Of a DNA stretch of 64,000 bases, positions 18,889 through 26,604 are shown in pieces; the first letter of the stretch is position 1; every line of letters starts with the position of its first letter. The position numbers and the translations under genes were made by a program. Location: assembly GCF_003002025.1 (NCBI RefSeq), contig NZ_PVZB01000004.1:62001-126000 (forward strand), read 5' to 3'. The notes beneath the pieces were generated by a model. That model was not told where the DNA came from and searched no databases. It worked only from the letters and a program-made list of their open reading frames with translations. This stretch comes from Paraburkholderia sp. BL25I1N1 (GTDB lineage: Bacteria; Pseudomonadota; Gammaproteobacteria; Burkholderiales; Burkholderiaceae).

Positions 18889-20763
18889 TCAAGCCGTCGC
18901 CTCGTCTCGCTTGCGTGGCTTTGCCCGCATCCGTTCCAGCACGCATTCACCGAACGCCTGCGGACGTCCTTCAAAGCACCGTTCCACCGCCCGCATATCG
19001 ATCAGGCGCTTCCGCAGGGCCGTGCGCTCATCGTGGGCGTCGATCATTCGCACGGCGGCGGCGATGTAATCCTCGACGCTCTCCGCAGTGGTCCACGACG
19101 GCATGCCCACGCGCTCGAACAGCGCGCCGTCGATGCGCTCGAACACCTCCGGCCCGCGCTTGCAGATGCCGGGCAAACCCAGCGTGAGCGCGTCGACGAT
19201 ACCGTTGGTATTGCCGAACGGAAACGGACTGAGAAACAGGTCCGAGCGATTGACGCGCGCCAGATAGCCCGCGTATTCATGAAAGCTGTGCACGACGGCG
19301 TGCGGCAGCGTCTGGCGAATCACGTCGCGCATGCGGTCGAGCGGCAAACCGAACGGCACGCCGCTCATGAAGTGAAATTGGACCGGCGTCGCCCCGCGTT
19401 CGCCGATTTCACGGCACGCTTCGAGAAAGCCGGGATTGAGCTTCATTGCGCTGGCCGTGATGACGATCTCCAGCGTCTCGCGTGACGGCGGAATCTCGGC
19501 GACGATCTCCGGCAGCGCCACCGACGGCCGGTACGGTTGGCCGTCTTTCGGCAGTTTCATCAGACGCTCGCTGAAACAGTCGGGGTCGCCGACGTAGTCT
19601 TCCTCCACGCTGACGTAATCGATCTTGTCGGAGTGCGTGGTGGCCGGGTGCCCAAGGCCGGCGATCTGCAGCGGCGCAATGCGCAGGTTCGACATGAACA
19701 CCGTGAGCGCGAACATGCCGACGCTGGGCATATAGAGCACGTCGGGCTGTTCCGCCTCGGCAAAATCGCGAATTGTTCTCAGACATTCGCCGATATATTC
19801 CGGCTCTTCCAGTTCGATGAAACGGTCGAACACCGCGCGGCCAATCTCGTCCACGGCATAGCCGAAACCGAAAGCTACCACTTCGAAATGTTCGCGCGCG
19901 GCTTCGAGCGTAAGCGAGTGCGTGCGGTAGATCGAATGCGCGCCGCTGAACCACTCGAGCACGACCACCATGAGCGGTTTCTTGCCACGTTGCTTGCGGC
20001 TTTTCGTGCGCGCCAGTTGTGCCGCGGGAATGTCGGCCAGTCCTAATTGGTCCAGCTTGCGGCGCACCAGCGCGTTGATGTCCCGCTTGATCTCGTGCCG
20101 CCGCGGCGTGTCCGCGTAGCTGCAGAACATATAGGCGTTGTGCAGCACGGCGGTTGGCAGGTCGTCGAGGTCGTCGATCTGCTGCAGTTTGCCGGGCAGC
20201 CATTCCATTAGCGCTTCGCGTTTGATATGCGCGTTCGCCGAGCCCTTGAAGACCGGCGCCAGCAGAGCGAGTGCAAGACAGGCGGCAAGCGATTTATCAT
20301 TGGCCCACAGCGCGGCGAAGTCGAGTTCCAGTTCGGACTCGGTCGAATAGAGCACGCAGAGTTTTTCGATGAAGCGGTCGCCGGGTAGAAACTGGGCGTT
20401 ATCCGGACCACGCGGATTCAGGTGACGGCTTACGTGGTCCGCATTACCGAATGGCGTGCAGGCAAACACCAATCCGACCCATTCGTGCAATGTCAGAAGC
20501 AATCTGAAGCATTCGGTCGGCAACTGGAATGCCGGGTCCGCGAACAGGGTCGACGCCGCGCTCGCGAGACGTGTGCAGAAGCGCATGTGCTGCTCGGCGG
20601 GCGGCAGACCGGCCATGCCCGAGGCGCGAAAGCTGCCGTCCAGTTCGCCGCGCTTCTGCTGCAGGAGCGCCAGCGCGGCGATGAACTGGATCGCGGCTTT
20701 CAGATGCTGCCGCGTGTAGACGAGCTGCTCGAAATGATCGAGCGAAAAAGTGGGTTCTTCCAT
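18889..20763 (-). CDS. HMW1C-like cytoplasmic N-glycosyltransferase (GT41)
   Basis: This 624-residue protein matches the HMW1C/NGT group, which attaches glucose or galactose directly to asparagine in N-x-S/T sites of adhesins in the cytoplasm. It has an N-terminal all-helical domain (about 1-255) and a GT-B part. Active-site motifs are intact: GHPATTHSD (371-379), Lys441 in MKLNPGFLE, and FPFGNTNGIVDALTLG (514-529) followed by CKRGPEVFERID. There is no signal peptide, as expected. Its neighbour on the same strand is DUF3443, 139 bases upstream, not an adhesin, so its substrate is unclear. Confidence 0.88.
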   Translation of the reverse strand: MEEPTFSLDHFEQLVYTRQHLKAAIQFIAALALLQQKRGELDGSFRASGMAGLPPAEQHMRFCTRLASAASTLFADPAFQLPTECFRLLLTLHEWVGLVFACTPFGNADHVSRHLNPRGPDNAQFLPGDRFIEKLCVLYSTESELELDFAALWANDKSLAACLALALLAPVFKGSANAHIKREALMEWLPGKLQQIDDLDDLPTAVLHNAYMFCSYADTPRRHEIKRDINALVRRKLDQLGLADIPAAQLARTKSRKQRGKKPLMVVVLEWFSGAHSIYRTHSLTLEAAREHFEVVAFGFGYAVDEIGRAVFDRFIELEEPEYIGECLRTIRDFAEAEQPDVLYMPSVGMFALTVFMSNLRIAPLQIAGLGHPATTHSDKIDYVSVEEDYVGDPDCFSERLMKLPKDGQPYRPSVALPEIVAEIPPSRETLEIVITASAMKLNPGFLEACREIGERGATPVQFHFMSGVPFGLPLDRMRDVIRQTLPHAVVHSFHEYAGYLARVNRSDLFLSPFPFGNTNGIVDALTLGLPGICKRGPEVFERIDGALFERVGMPSWTTAESVEDYIAAAVRMIDAHDERTALRKRLIDMRAVERCFEGRPQAFGECVLERMRAKPRKRDEATA

Positions 20764-20902
20764 CTGCCGAGACGTCCAGAATTTGCATGACTAACTAATC
20801 GGAACCAGGTTAGCCGGAGCACGGAATTATCTCAGCCGATGGATCCCAAAACGGTTCGCCCGAAGAGTTTGCGAAATTTCAGCGTCGAAAGAAGCCATCG
20901 GT

Positions 20903-22189
20903 TCAGAACGCGTAGTACGGCCCCGGGCCCGCCGATGTCTCGCGCGAGGCGATGGCGGTATAGACACGTCGTCCGAAGAAGAACGGCAAGCCCCAGCCGA
21001 AGCCGCTGCTGGCCACGCCGGCCAGATTGTTGAAGGCATTGTTCGACGAGGCGAACAGCGCGCTCGAATTGGCGACAGCGAACGACACCATGTTCGACGC
21101 GCCATCTGTACCGGTGATCGCGGCGCTCGCGGCCTGTATCGAAGCCGGGCAGTACCAGAAGCCGCACTGCGGGAACTGGCTCGTGCGGAAGAACAGCCCA
21201 TTCGAACCGCTGTCGACATAGCTCTGCGAATAGGTCTGCCCGCCGCTCGTGGTGACGACGTAGCCCGTCACCGGATTCGCCTTGAGGACGCTGGCGCCGT
21301 TCAGCGCGTTGTTGGCCTGGGTGCCGATGCCGAAGATCATCGAACCCGATACGCTGGCCGCGCCGGCGTCGGCGATGGCCGGCAGGTCGATGACCATGCC
21401 GTTGTTGTCGAGCGCAAAGCGGCTGACCGGATTGGTGACCTGCTGCGCGAGGGCTTGCGTGCTGGCGAGACAGGCGCCGCCGGCGTCGCAACTGTAGTAC
21501 CAGCGCGGCAGCGCGGCGCTGACGCAGCCGCTGCCGCAGTCGGCCGCGAACAGGCCCACGCCGAGAATACCGTTCGAGCGCAGGCCGGCCACCGTCTGCA
21601 TGGCGCGGCCGGATCCCTCGCAGTCGGCAGGCACGTCGGGGAGCGCCGGATCGGCGATGGTCTGGATCGGAATCGAGGCTGCCAACTGGCCGGCCATGCG
21701 GACGTCCGCGCTGCGCACCGCGCCCCAGGTGTAGCCGCCGCCGAACACCGCGCATTCGCCCGCAATCCCGCTGCCCGACGCGATTGCCGCGAGCGGCAGG
21801 TCGGCCGGCAATGCGGACGCCAGAATCCTGAGTCCGTGCGAACCGGTGTCGACCTGGACATTGTCGACCGTCACGCAATTGCTGGTGCCGGGCTGGCAGA
21901 CGGTAACGCTCGTCGTCAGCATGTTGCGCGTCAGACCGGGCGCGGCGGAGACGGCGATCGGCTGGACGTTCGGCGTGTTCGACTGCGGCACGGAGCCGCC
22001 TGGGCTCGCGCCCGAGGCGGCGGGCGGCGCGGCGGCTACCGGCGCGCTGGCGGCGCCCGGGCTGTTGCCCGGTGCGGCCGGCCCGGTCGGGGACGTGGCG
22101 GCCGGCGTGCCGCCGCCACCGCCGCCGCCGCATCCCGCGAGGGCGGCGCAGATCAGCAGCGGGGCATAAGAGGACAGGTCGGATTTCAT
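20903..22189 (-). CDS. DUF3443 lipoprotein with pepsin-like aspartic protease signature
   Basis: A 428-residue exported lipoprotein (signal LLICAALAGC, lipid on Cys20, then a Gly run and a long Ala/Pro/Ser linker to about residue 75). The body carries two aspartic-protease-type motifs, VDTGSHGLRI (Asp114) and VDSGSNGLFF (Asp326), about 212 residues apart, and SNGILGVGL near 205. These are the hallmarks of a two-lobed pepsin fold. ATG 22189 begins the signal peptide; the frame extends further upstream without sense. DUF2844 lies 59 bases upstream, the usual partner. Protease activity is inferred. Confidence 0.85.
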   Translation of the reverse strand: MKSDLSSYAPLLICAALAGCGGGGGGGTPAATSPTGPAAPGNSPGAASAPVAAAPPAASGASPGGSVPQSNTPNVQPIAVSAAPGLTRNMLTTSVTVCQPGTSNCVTVDNVQVDTGSHGLRILASALPADLPLAAIASGSGIAGECAVFGGGYTWGAVRSADVRMAGQLAASIPIQTIADPALPDVPADCEGSGRAMQTVAGLRSNGILGVGLFAADCGSGCVSAALPRWYYSCDAGGACLASTQALAQQVTNPVSRFALDNNGMVIDLPAIADAGAASVSGSMIFGIGTQANNALNGASVLKANPVTGYVVTTSGGQTYSQSYVDSGSNGLFFRTSQFPQCGFWYCPASIQAASAAITGTDGASNMVSFAVANSSALFASSNNAFNNLAGVASSGFGWGLPFFFGRRVYTAIASRETSAGPGPYYAF

Positions 22190-22248
22190 GGTGTGGCGCG
22201 TGTTCGTCGAGGTGGAGTGCGGATGCCGTGTGCGTGGTCGGGGGCGCA

Positions 22249-22713
22249 TCACTGGAAATCGTCGGCTGTCACGCCGGGCGGCAGCGCCGTCGGCAGCCAT
22301 GCGCGGCCTGCGTACCCGCGCATCGGGCCGCCGGATTCCACGATCACGTCCGGCCGCGCCACGCGCGAGACGTGCAGATTGCCGTCCGCTGCCGCCGCGG
22401 CGGCGCCGGCGCGATACGAGTCCGCGTACTTGCCGAGCAGCGCGCGCAAGTCCGGCATGGTCGGGCCTTGCCACGCATAGCCGATGATCTGGCCGGTGTT
22501 CGCCGCGTACTCGGTGATAGTCGTGTTGCCGGCGTCGGTAAATGTGCGCACGCGCAGCGCCCCGTTCAACATGGCGCGCGGCGCGCTGGCGCTCGCATCC
22601 GCCCTCGACGGCATGGCGCCGCCGAGTTCGGCGCACGCGCCGCGGCTCGCGAACAAGGCGGCGAAAGCGATCGCCGAGGCTGCGAAAGCCGGCGTAAAAG
22701 TAGGCAATGGCAT
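22249..22713 (-). CDS. DUF2844 exported protein
   Basis: A 154-residue protein with a signal peptide (AASAIAFAALFASRGACAE). The DUF2844 core is visible: NTTITEYAANTGQIIGYAWQ, then PDLRALLGKY, and ESGGPMRGYAGRAWLP. ATG 22713 is preferred over the upstream TTG 22743, which would put polar residues before the signal. It is 59 bases before DUF3443 on the same strand; the two families commonly travel together in Burkholderia. Function is unknown. Confidence 0.82.
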   Translation of the reverse strand: MPLPTFTPAFAASAIAFAALFASRGACAELGGAMPSRADASASAPRAMLNGALRVRTFTDAGNTTITEYAANTGQIIGYAWQGPTMPDLRALLGKYADSYRAGAAAAAADGNLHVSRVARPDVIVESGGPMRGYAGRAWLPTALPPGVTADDFQ

Positions 22714-23091
22714 GGCGGTCGGTCCCGTGGCTGAAGCGCTCAAAGGCTTCTGGTGATGTCCATTTCAAGATATCACTCGGGTTTTTGAACCGTTACTGGA
22801 AGCGGCATCCAGTTAATTTAGATATATCGAAATTGACCGCGACAGGACTTCGGAAAGTGCTGTCGAATCAATGATCTGACGATGACGTAGGGTGTATCTG
22901 ACAGTGCGTTGGGAAATGTGGGTAATTGTTAAATTTGCCGTGCGCGAGGCCGTTTCAGGCGCGAAAACGACATCCTTGCGCCTGACGGAAAGGTCGACAG
23001 AGTTTGGACGCTTCGGAGTCCTTCTCGCGGATTGATTCCGCGTCGTTTGCGCGCGCCTCGCGCTGCTCAATTCGCGGGCAAACCCGGGTTT
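22714..23091. other. Divergent intergenic region without gene
   Basis: Spacer between DUF2844 (minus) and bamC (plus). Antisense frames here lack a start with a ribosome site. The only feature supported is the bamC promoter at its right end. Confidence 0.4.
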
Positions 23092-23121
23092 TTGCACATG
23101 ACTCGCCGGGATCGGTAAAAT
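23092..23121 (+). promoter_or_regulatory. bamC promoter
   Basis: TTGCAC (23092-23097), 18-base spacer, TAAAAT (23116-23121); start site expected near 23128, about 47 bases before the bamC ATG. Confidence 0.55.
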
Positions 23122-23174
23122 GTTGGGTTGATCCACGGAAACTTGCCGTGGCGTAGCGGAAGGATTCCCCGAAC

Positions 23175-24404
23175 ATGACTGATCTTCGTCTTACCAAGCG
23201 GTTTGCAGTAATGCTGATGGCAGGCGGTCTGGTCGCCGGCTGCGGCACGTCGTCGCCGACCAAAGTCGACTACAAGAGCGACTCGAAATCGAAGCAGGTA
23301 TCACTTGCCGTACCGCCGAACATGGTCGATGAGACGGCCGATCAGCGTTCGTTGCCCCCGCAGGGCGGCGAAACCTCGTTGTCCACGCTCAAGCAGGTTC
23401 AGGCGCAAGCGCCGTCGGCCAATTCCGTGGTGGTGGCGCCGGCGGTCAGCGGCATGCATATCCAGCGCGACGGCACGGAAAGCTGGCTCGTCATCGACAA
23501 CAAGGCGCCTGAGCAGGCATGGCCGCAGATTCGCCGCTTTTGGCAGGAACAGGGCTTTCTGCTGGTGGTCGACCAGCGCGACAAGGGCGTGATGGAAACC
23601 GACTGGAACGAAACGCACGCGCAGATCAACGACGGCCTGATCCGCGGCACGCTGTCCAAAGCCATGGGCAACAGCTATGTGACCTCGGAGCGCAACAAGT
23701 ACCGCACGCGTCTCGAAGCGGCGCCGAACGGCGGCACCTACGTGTTCGTCAGCCAGAAGGGCATGCGCGAGGCGCTGACCGGCACGAACAACGATTCGAG
23801 CACGTGGGTGGCGAAGCCGAACGATCCGGGCCTCGAACAGGAATATCTGAAGCGGCTGATGGCGGCGCTGGCGCTGGCCGATTCGCGCTCGAAACCGGCT
23901 GACGCGCAAAACGCCGACCTGTCGGCCGGCGCGCAAACGGCGCCGAACGCGGCCACGGCGGGCGCCAAGTCGGCGGCTGCGGCCACGGCGGCGCAAAACG
24001 TTTCGCTGTCCGCCCAGCAACCGTCGCCGAACGCGGACGCGAACGGCAACGAAGCGCAGCTTTCGTCGACGGAACTCACGCTCGGCGAGCCGTACGACCG
24101 CGCCTGGTTGCGCGTGGGCCTCGCGCTCGACCGCAGCAACTTCACCGTCGACGACCGCGACCTGACCCGCGGCCTGTACTTCGTGCGCTACGTCGACCCG
24201 AAGGACATGACATCGGCCGAACAGGGCTTCTGGAGCCAGGTTTTCCACGGCAAGAAGGAAAAAGTTGCCAAGCAGTATCTGGTGAACGTGCGCGCCGTGA
24301 CGCCTAACCAGACGCGTGTCGCCGTGGTCGACGACAAGGGCACAGTCGACCAGAGCCCGCAGGCCCAGCAGATCATGAGTCTGATGGCCGACCAGTTGCA
24401 CTGA
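23175..24404 (+). CDS. bamC: Outer-membrane protein assembly factor BamC
   Basis: BamC is a lipoprotein of the BAM complex that inserts beta-barrel proteins into the outer membrane. The 409-residue protein has a lipobox ending in VAGC at about residue 19 and an unstructured N-terminal stretch (about 25-90). Two BamC-like domains follow: one with ESWLVIDNKAPEQAWPQIR (about 98-225) and one with EPYDRAWLRVGLALDR (about 300-409). They are joined by an Ala-rich linker. GGAAGGA precedes ATG 23175. dapA, often next to bamC, is not upstream here. A terminator follows. Confidence 0.9.
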   Translation: MTDLRLTKRFAVMLMAGGLVAGCGTSSPTKVDYKSDSKSKQVSLAVPPNMVDETADQRSLPPQGGETSLSTLKQVQAQAPSANSVVVAPAVSGMHIQRDGTESWLVIDNKAPEQAWPQIRRFWQEQGFLLVVDQRDKGVMETDWNETHAQINDGLIRGTLSKAMGNSYVTSERNKYRTRLEAAPNGGTYVFVSQKGMREALTGTNNDSSTWVAKPNDPGLEQEYLKRLMAALALADSRSKPADAQNADLSAGAQTAPNAATAGAKSAAAATAAQNVSLSAQQPSPNADANGNEAQLSSTELTLGEPYDRAWLRVGLALDRSNFTVDDRDLTRGLYFVRYVDPKDMTSAEQGFWSQVFHGKKEKVAKQYLVNVRAVTPNQTRVAVVDDKGTVDQSPQAQQIMSLMADQLH

Positions 24405-24436
24405 GCAAGGCCGCCGCAGGCGGCAACGCTGTCTGA

Positions 24437-24471
24437 AACCCGTCCGGGAATGACTCCGGGCGGGTTTTTTT
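24437..24471 (+). terminator. Terminator after bamC
   Basis: Stem aacccg-t-ccggg / ccggg-cgggtt with a short loop, followed by seven T, 33 bases after the bamC stop. Confidence 0.9.
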
Positions 24472-24586
24472 ATGCCCCGAGAGTCCGGCAAAGCATGGCC
24501 GACAAGCGATCCTCGAACGCCTGCGGACGTCTTTTGCTTGGTTCGCTCAACACCGGTCCAAACCGGCCGTTCAACGGGAGATGGCC

Positions 24587-24742
24587 ATGTTCGACGTGAT
24601 TCCTTACTGGATGTGGGCGGCGAGCTTGCTCGTTCTGGCGTTGGTATGCGTCGCAGCCTTGAACCCGCGTGAATCGCGGCGGCCCACCGGCCTGCAGCTT
24701 CGGCATGGCGCGGCTCAGCGTACGAAATGGCGAACGCTCTAA
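24587..24742 (+). CDS. Possible small one-pass membrane protein
   Basis: A 51-codon ORF. GGGAG lies eight bases before ATG 24587 (an in-frame ATG at 24581 is too close to it). The product has one hydrophobic segment (YWMWAASLLVLALVCVAAL, residues 7-25) and a basic C-terminal tail rich in Arg, ending in AQRTKWRTL. No family is recognised. It lies just after the bamC terminator, so it would need its own promoter, which is not evident. Confidence 0.4.
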   Translation: MFDVIPYWMWAASLLVLALVCVAALNPRESRRPTGLQLRHGAAQRTKWRTL

Positions 24743-24908
24743 CTTGACCCACCGCTGCGGCCGCCTCGTGCGGCTGCACGTAACGTGACGTTACCCCGGT
24801 GACGTAACTATCCAAGCCTTCCTGAGTAACTCTCTCCGCAACCTTCCTCCGCAGAAAAACTCAAGAAAAATCAAGCGGTTGTCGTTGGTTTCGAACGATT
24901 TAACATAG

Positions 24909-24925
24909 CTGGCACACAAGCTGCT
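24909..24925 (+). promoter_or_regulatory. Sigma-54 type promoter
   Basis: cTGGCACacaagcTGCT matches the RpoN pattern TGGCAC-N5-TTGCW with one change (T to C in the -12 element). GG (24911-24912) and GC (24923-24924) are exactly ten bases apart. Expected start site is near 24936. There is no coding start downstream, but a structured stretch with a strong terminator. Confidence 0.6.
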
Positions 24926-24935
24926 TTTATACACT

Positions 24936-25145
24936 CATGGGGCCGGATTGCATGACCCGGCGTGAGTTGGCGACGAGTCTCGATCGACGATCCGAAACCA
25001 TTCCGGACCATTCCAGCATCGGCCGACGAACCGATGCTTCGCCCGATGACGGCCTGCGCGCTGCGCGGCCTCGGTGGCCCCGTCGCCTATCCTCGTAGGG
25101 CGACGGTTTCGCCCGCACTCCGACGTGGAGTGCGGGCTATTTTTT
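24936..25145 (+). ncRNA. Candidate structured small RNA, about 210 nt
   Basis: The stretch from the sigma-54-type promoter to a strong terminator has no plausible protein gene but several perfect hairpins: gccgg/ccggc (24942-24946 with 24957-24961); agcatcgg/ccgatgct (25015-25022 with 25031-25038, loop ccgacgaa); ccgtcgcc/ggcgacgg (25080-25087 with 25099-25106, loop containing the anti-Shine-Dalgarno-like tcctc). The 11-base terminator stem ends it. Promoter, hairpins and terminator in one gene-free block indicate a regulatory RNA. Targets are unknown. The 5' end is inferred from promoter spacing. Confidence 0.6.
25111..25145 (+). terminator. Strong Rho-independent terminator of the RNA candidate
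   Basis: An 11-base perfect stem gcccgcactcc / ggagtgcgggc (25111-25121 with 25127-25137), five-base loop, then TATTTTTT. No coding gene lies immediately upstream on the plus strand. Confidence 0.92.
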
Positions 25146-25245
25146 GTGCGGCCGGAATTCGGCGCGGCCAGGCGTGGCGGCGCGAAAGATGAAAGTTATG
25201 AGAGTCGGCGACGCCGTGAAAGCGTCGCGCGAAACAAAGCGGATT

Positions 25246-26172
25246 TCAGGTGTCGGCGCGGCGCGTGCCGATCCACGGCAGACGCTTGACCACGCCGGTG
25301 GCGAGCGCGGTGCCGACCAGAATCACGCCGCAGCCTTCAATCATGCCCGGCGAGACGCTTTCGCCGAGAAACAGCGCGCCCCACAGAATGCCGAAGATCG
25401 GGATGACGAAGGTCACCGTAATCGCGCGCGCCGGTCCGGCCACCGCGATCAGATGGAAGAACAGCATATACGCGACGCCGGTACAGGCGACGCCGAGCGC
25501 GATCACCGCGCCCCACGCGTGCAGCGAGATCGGCGCCGCCGGCCAGTAGATCAGAGCGAGCGGCAGCAGCACGATGGTGGCGCCGGTCATCGTGCCGGTG
25601 GCGACGGTCAGAGCGTCGACGCCGGTCAGATGGCGCTTGGTGTAGTTGGCGGCGATGCCGTAGAGCAACGTGGCGCCGAGCGCGGCGCCGGCCGCTAGCG
25701 CGGTGGTGAGCGGCGTGGCCGCCGTGCCGTCGGGTGCGGCAATCTGATCCCACACCAGCATCAGCACGCCGAGAAAGCCGATCACCAGCCCGAGCGTGCG
25801 CAGCGCGCTCAATCTGTCGCGCAGCCACAGAAAGCCGACCAGCGCGCCCCACAGCGGCGTGCTCGCATTGATCACAGACGTGACGCCGGCCGACAGCGTC
25901 AACTCGGCATAGGCGAACAGGCAGAAGGGCGCCGCCGAATTCAGAATGCCGACCACTAGCAGCGGGAAAGCGCGCGTGCGCAGGATCGTCGCGGACTGGC
26001 GCAGCGGACGCCGCGCGATCAGCACGATCGCGAGAAAGGCCGCGCCGATGCCGACGCGCAGTGCCATCAACGGCGCGACGCCGAAGTCGGTGACGCCAAC
26101 CCGGATAAACAGGAACGAGGCGCCCCACAGGGCGGCGAGGATCAGCAACTGGAGCAGGTTTTTAGCATTCAT
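25246..26172 (-). CDS. EamA/DMT-family inner-membrane transporter
   Basis: A 308-residue protein with ten hydrophobic segments in two EamA halves; the first begins LILAALWGASFLFIRVGV and the second half carries GAAALGATLLYGIAANY-type sequence. Members export metabolites or amino acids; cargo cannot be read. The frame opens at 26214, but ATG 26172 starts immediately before the first membrane segment. It converges on the small RNA candidate, with 100 bases between terminator and stop. Confidence 0.88.
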   Translation of the reverse strand: MNAKNLLQLLILAALWGASFLFIRVGVTDFGVAPLMALRVGIGAAFLAIVLIARRPLRQSATILRTRAFPLLVVGILNSAAPFCLFAYAELTLSAGVTSVINASTPLWGALVGFLWLRDRLSALRTLGLVIGFLGVLMLVWDQIAAPDGTAATPLTTALAAGAALGATLLYGIAANYTKRHLTGVDALTVATGTMTGATIVLLPLALIYWPAAPISLHAWGAVIALGVACTGVAYMLFFHLIAVAGPARAITVTFVIPIFGILWGALFLGESVSPGMIEGCGVILVGTALATGVVKRLPWIGTRRADT

Positions 26173-26604
26173 CGAGGTGGCGCCGCGCGCGGTTGAGTCG
26201 AGACACCTGTGCATCGTAGCAGTGCAGTCGGGCGAAACGTTTCAGGCTGCAATGAAACGGCAAGTTCCGGGAGACGGAGGCGTTGGATAATCGTCGATCG
26301 TAAGCGCAGTGGCGGTCCGCGCATAACGAGCAATTCTCACGCTGATGTGAGAAATATTGCGATCAGGACGTTGGAGTGGGGCTGAAATGACAAGCTGGAA
26401 GAAAAGGCCTGCGCGCGCAACGTGAATTATTTTGCGGCAGCGCGGCAGAGCGGCGGCGGAGCGCCGGCGAAGTCGCTCCAGCCTGTTCCGGCTAAAGCGA
26501 CGCACGCCCGCGTCCACGCGGCCGCTGCCCGCCACTCGGAGTGCATCGCGCGTATCGAGCCAACGGGTTGCGCAGGCGTAATAGCCCGCACAACCCGACC
26601 CGCC
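26173..26604. other. Intergenic stretch between DMT and lactate permease genes
   Basis: No gene, RNA or strong terminator is seen. An antisense frame crosses it only as part of the antisense shadow of the permease gene. Confidence 0.4.
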
